The notes below the pieces were generated by a model. That model had not been told where the DNA came from. It did no database searches and worked only from the letters and a program-made list of their open reading frames with translations. A program made the position numbers and the translations under genes. Positions 6,395 through 8,231 of a stretch of 8,231 nt of DNA are shown here, piece after piece (within the stretch, counting starts at the first letter, position 1; every line of letters begins with the position of its first letter). Source of the stretch: Armatimonadota bacterium (GTDB lineage Bacteria; Armatimonadota; Zipacnadia; Zipacnadales; VGFC01); contig VGFB01000134.1 of assembly GCA_016869015.1 (NCBI GenBank), forward strand, positions 1 through 8,231, given 5' to 3'.

Positions 6395-8231
6395 GAGCGA
6401 CTCCCGCTGAAGCAAAGCGCAGCGTCTTGATCTGAAAGGCGCCCAAGCCCAGCTCAACACAGCCCTCCGCAACGGGGAGCGGCGAGACCGGGTCCTCCAG
6501 GAGGTCCACCTCCTCGACCCGCGACACCCCAGCCGGCAGCCGGACGCGCACGTTCGGGGTCGGCTGACCGGCGGCCTCGTAGAGGCGGACAACCGCCGTC
6601 CCGTCGCGCGAGGGCTTGAGCGCGGAGAGCACCACGTTGCCGGGCGAGACATGGAGGAGGCCCCAACGACCGGGCAGCGGGCCGTCGTGCGATCCGGCCT
6701 TCACCGCGATCAACGGGTGGTTGAACTCCAGCCCGTCGCGGTAGAGGCCTGCCGCACGCCAGTCGCCCGCGTGCGGCACGAGGGCATACTCGAGGGCCAG
6801 GTCTCTCCCGAGCTGCAGTCCCGAGTCCGAGGACATCCCCGGTCCGTACCCGCCCCCGAAGCCGTAGGCCACGATCCGCGTGCAGCGCAGGAGGGAGAGC
6901 AGCAGCGTGCCGTCGTGGACGGCGTGGCCCGGCAGGCCCCGGTTCAGCAGCGCGAGGCCCCGGTGTCCGTCGCTGTGGTCGATCCAGTTCTGCGCGGGGA
7001 ACTCGATGCCGTTCGGCCGCTCGAGAGCGCCGAAGGGGATCTCGTGGACACTCCGCCCTCCCTCGACGGAGGCCGGGAAGAGCGCGCGGTACCGCACGAA
7101 CTCATCGTGGTTGAGCAGCCGCGTGCGAACCTCGACGCGACGGAGTCCGGCCACCAGGCGCACGCGGGTGGTGAAGTGCCCGCGCTCTCCGAAGGGGTGG
7201 CTCACGGTGATCTCGGACAGGACCGGGCCGCGTACTGTGCGCCCCGGCTCGCCCGTCTGCTCATCGCTGTAGACCGCCTCGCCCCGCGGCGGAACCGGAT
7301 GCGGCTCCTGCATCGCAATACGGCTGCCGCCGTCGAGCGGCTTGTACGGCTCCCACAGATCCCCGTGGTCCTCTTCCTGCACCACGACATTGCCGGGAGC
7401 GCGCAGGGCTTGCCAGCCGCCGTCCTTGACGGTCAGGCCCGTGATCGCGCCGGTAAGGGGGGCGACCTGCACACGCAGGAGCCCGTTCTCCAAGACCCCG
7501 TCGGGCGGCGTCAACGGATCGCCGGACTCGGCGTCGTGGAGCGGGACGACGCGGTAGACGCAGTGCCCCAGTGCAGGCACGTCCCGCGCCACGAAGGCCA
7601 CCTCCGCTTCGATGAGCGCGCCATCGCCGCTCCGCTCCGAGGCAACGAGCTGCGCAGGCACGACCTGCCCGTCGGGATCGACGACGCGCACGCCCCGCAC
7701 GTCCGCCTCGGAGAAGCCGACCTTCGCCGTGACCAGATCGCTGCGCGCCCAGCCGAGGCTGTTGAACACGATGAGCGCGAGCCCTTGGCCGTGGGTGTTG
7801 ATGGCCGCGACGTACCGGCGCAGCCGCGCTTCGACCTCCTCCTCGGCGACGCGGCGCGCGCAGTCGAAGCTGTGGAGCGTGTCCTCGTAGACGCCGTCCG
7901 TCATCACGCCCGACATGAGGTCGTGCGCCTGGTTGAAGAGCATCCGCTCCCAGGCCTCCCACACGCGTTCCTCGGTCGTCGGCTCGCCGAGGGCCTGCAG
8001 CAGCACCCCGAGCTTCTCAGCGGTCGTGAGAAGGCGCTCCAGCTCTCGGGTGATCTGCTTCAGCTCGATGCGGCTGCTGTAGATGCCCTGGAAGACCGGG
8101 TTCAACTCGCCGCGAACCACGGGGCCGTCCTCGGCCGGTGAGGCAACGGCCTCGTAGTCCCGCGGCGTGGCGAGCCGCAGAATGGGCGCGGCCTCCGGCT
8201 GAGAGTTGTGTTGCTCCACCAATGGCGCCAG
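6384..8231 (-). CDS. GH38 alpha-mannosidase, C-terminal two-thirds, 5' truncated by window edge
   Basis: The minus-strand frame is open to the right edge and ends at TGA 6386-6384, giving 615 residues; the start and most of the catalytic barrel lie outside. GH38 enzymes are zinc-dependent retaining alpha-mannosidases. The family-typical GELNPVFQGIYSSRIELKQ stretch occurs at about residues 41-59. NQAHDLMSG (100-108) follows, whose His (H103) matches the fourth zinc ligand of the family. The beta-sandwich domain begins near VLENGLLRVQVAPLTGAITGL, and the chain ends in the usual LGAFQIKTLRF. A TTG at 8222 could be read as a start, but it falls within homologous sequence and three more in-frame codons precede it, so this is a partial gene. 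The nucleophile Asp and the first zinc ligands are not in view. It is the upstream gene of a coupled pair with the UroD-like gene. It could act on alpha-mannosides released from a complex glycan; linkage specificity is unknown. Confidence 0.95.
   Translation of the reverse strand: MAPLVEQHNSQPEAAPILRLATPRDYEAVASPAEDGPVVRGELNPVFQGIYSSRIELKQITRELERLLTTAEKLGVLLQALGEPTTEERVWEAWERMLFNQAHDLMSGVMTDGVYEDTLHSFDCARRVAEEEVEARLRRYVAAINTHGQGLALIVFNSLGWARSDLVTAKVGFSEADVRGVRVVDPDGQVVPAQLVASERSGDGALIEAEVAFVARDVPALGHCVYRVVPLHDAESGDPLTPPDGVLENGLLRVQVAPLTGAITGLTVKDGGWQALRAPGNVVVQEEDHGDLWEPYKPLDGGSRIAMQEPHPVPPRGEAVYSDEQTGEPGRTVRGPVLSEITVSHPFGERGHFTTRVRLVAGLRRVEVRTRLLNHDEFVRYRALFPASVEGGRSVHEIPFGALERPNGIEFPAQNWIDHSDGHRGLALLNRGLPGHAVHDGTLLLSLLRCTRIVAYGFGGGYGPGMSSDSGLQLGRDLALEYALVPHAGDWRAAGLYRDGLEFNHPLIAVKAGSHDGPLPGRWGLLHVSPGNVVLSALKPSRDGTAVVRLYEAAGQPTPNVRVRLPAGVSRVEEVDLLEDPVSPLPVAEGCVELGLGAFQIKTLRFASAGVAHAV
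6401..6405 (-). promoter_or_regulatory. Shine-Dalgarno site of the UroD-like gene, inside the mannosidase
   Basis: GGGAG on the minus strand lies six bases before ATG 6394-6392 and within the last codons of the alpha-mannosidase gene. It supports this start over longer in-frame options and fits re-initiation after the mannosidase stop at 6386-6384. Confidence 0.7.

Noticed and set aside
4937..6430. Long plus-strand open frame of 497 codons crossing the sulfatase end and the UroD-like gene
   Set aside because: It overlaps two clearly conserved genes in other frames, has Arg/Ala/Val-rich antisense-type composition and no recognisable motif; long antisense frames are expected at this GC content.
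6651..8141. Plus-strand open frame of 496 codons opposite the alpha-mannosidase
   Set aside because: It is fully antisense to a well-supported GH38 gene, with no domain signature.

Overview
The window is a very GC-rich, gene-dense bacterial fragment, cut at both ends. It carries polysaccharide-degradation and accessory metabolic genes: a GH3 glycosidase, a GH38 alpha-mannosidase, a formylglycine-type sulfatase, a UroD/MtaA-type methyltransferase-like protein, an extended SDR and a tandem metallo-beta-lactamase-fold protein. Strong GGGAGG-type Shine-Dalgarno sites precede several starts. This mix is typical of carbohydrate specialists such as Armatimonadota, Planctomycetota, Lentisphaerota and related uncultured lineages. 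No rRNA, tRNA or clade-specific marker is present, so the taxonomy is only a guess.

Layout. On the plus strand, positions 1-719 hold the C-terminal third of a GH3 enzyme. It is followed within 7 bp by a two-domain MBL-fold protein (727-2655) whose first domain has lost most metal ligands. That gene converges, with a 20 bp gap, on an NAD(P)-binding SDR epimerase/reductase on the minus strand (2676-3632). The SDR is divergent from a plus-strand sulfatase (3766-5175) across a 133 bp spacer. The sulfatase converges on a minus-strand pair: an alpha-mannosidase running off the right edge (6384-8231) and a UroD-family gene (5225-6394) whose start overlaps the mannosidase stop by 11 nt.

Functionally, the hydrolases and sulfatase fit stepwise removal of sulfate and sugar units from a complex, possibly mannose-containing glycan. 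The SDR and the UroD/MtaA-like protein may handle the released sugars or methylated groups. This pathway view is inference from gene content only.

The most unusual DNA structures are two. One is a 59-nt imperfect palindrome (5171-5229) between the convergent sulfatase and UroD-like genes. Its two arms contain the TGA stop codons of the two genes, and a third copy of the arm core lies inside the sulfatase C-terminal codons, which looks like a REP/REPIN-type element. The other is a run of five heptanucleotide repeats (791-825) inside the apparent N-terminus of the MBL gene, which puts its annotated start in doubt. I found no CRISPR array, transposase, phage gene or recognisable defence system, and no complete previously undescribed system.
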